NCBI GenBank assembly: GCA_021849995.1
Contig: JAJZSC010000300.1
Location: 1-5,034, forward strand
DNA from: Bacillota bacterium
Lineage (GTDB): Bacteria > Bacillota > Desulfitobacteriia > Desulfitobacteriales > Desulfitobacteriaceae
Direction of reading: 5' to 3'
DNA: 5,034 nt
Shown: in pieces, positions 4,910 to 5,034 of the stretch
How positions within the stretch are numbered: position 1 is the stretch's first letter
Layout of the letters: the number at the start of each line of letters is the position of its first letter
Position numbers and translations under genes: made by a program
Notes under the pieces: generated by a model
What the model saw: the letters and a program-made list of their open reading frames with translations, nothing else
The model's database searches: none
What the model was told of the DNA's origin: nothing

Positions 4910-5034
4910 CTGTTTTCGGTTCCTGTATTTGTCGGCAAACCGTAGTAAATTCGCCGCAATCGGTAGCGGTAACAATCTCAAATACTTCCCGACAATAACC
5001 TAATCGTGTCTGTACAATGACGGCTGATTAGGTT
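4910..5034 (-). other. Array-flanking non-coding DNA, probable CRISPR leader
   Basis: The array stops here: no repeat appears at the expected position near 4947, and no convincing reading frame crosses the segment. If the array runs leftward this is the leader-proximal side. It contains CGGTT/AACCG (4917-4921 with 4938-4942) and a perfect 9-bp inverted repeat, AACCTAATC/GATTAGGTT (4997-5005 with 5026-5034). The second arm ends at the window edge. It is not strikingly AT-rich, so the leader call is tentative, and I see no clear promoter. Confidence 0.4.

Noticed and set aside
4937..4973. A degenerate thirteenth repeat ending in GGTAGCGGTAAC
   Set aside because: Only the final few bases resemble the repeat, the preceding spacer would be 27 bp, and the CTTTCAGTCCC start is missing.
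4274..4981. Open frames on both strands across the array, with recurring peptides such as YSSIPDGKGTE
   Set aside because: They are translations of the CRISPR repeats read through the spacers; there is no ribosome site or family resemblance.

Overview
The window reads as anaerobic Firmicutes DNA, probably Peptococcaceae-like (Desulfotomaculum/Pelotomaculum type). This is an inference from GGAGG-type ribosome sites, a DUF6431 / DDE transposase / ExeA-type ATPase module, a CcbP-like calcium-binding domain and a CRISPR repeat whose reverse complement ends in GAAAG. No rRNA or tRNA is visible, so the assignment is tentative.

Layout. (1) 4-679, minus strand: remains of a host operon. A 172-aa chimeric ORF (radical SAM remnant joined to a CcbP-like domain) lies 13 nt downstream of a gene of which only the last 47 codons survive. 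(2) 680-4069: a compact 3390-bp transposon of the Tn552/Tn5053/Tn7 superfamily with matching 20-bp termini (16/20 identical, beginning TGT). It has further TGAGAAT-like sites near the ends and three rightward genes: a DUF6431-like zinc-ribbon protein, a D,D(35)E transposase and an AAA+ ATPase. The last two overlap by one base. After them come a foldable GC-rich element, a likely terminator and a subterminal hairpin. (3) 4070-4909: a CRISPR array of eleven identical 37-bp repeats, one 5'-truncated repeat and eleven 36-38-bp spacers. (4) 4910-5034: non-repeat DNA, probably the leader side if the array is transcribed leftward. No cas gene is in the window.

How it fits together. The transposase and ATPase form a TnsB/TnsC-like (TniA/TniB-like) pair that would act on the terminal sites. 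The DUF6431 protein is an accessory of unknown role. The most notable point is the junction: the transposon's right terminus ends exactly where a CRISPR repeat begins, with its first 10 nt missing. The left terminus cuts through an unrelated minus-strand gene, and the two 5-bp flanks do not match. The simplest reading is insertion into one of the two loci followed by a transposon-adjacent deletion or inversion that joined them. If the array was the original target, its older, trailer-side spacers were lost. This is not a CRISPR-guided transposon: the array lies outside the ends and no Cas effector or TniQ is encoded.
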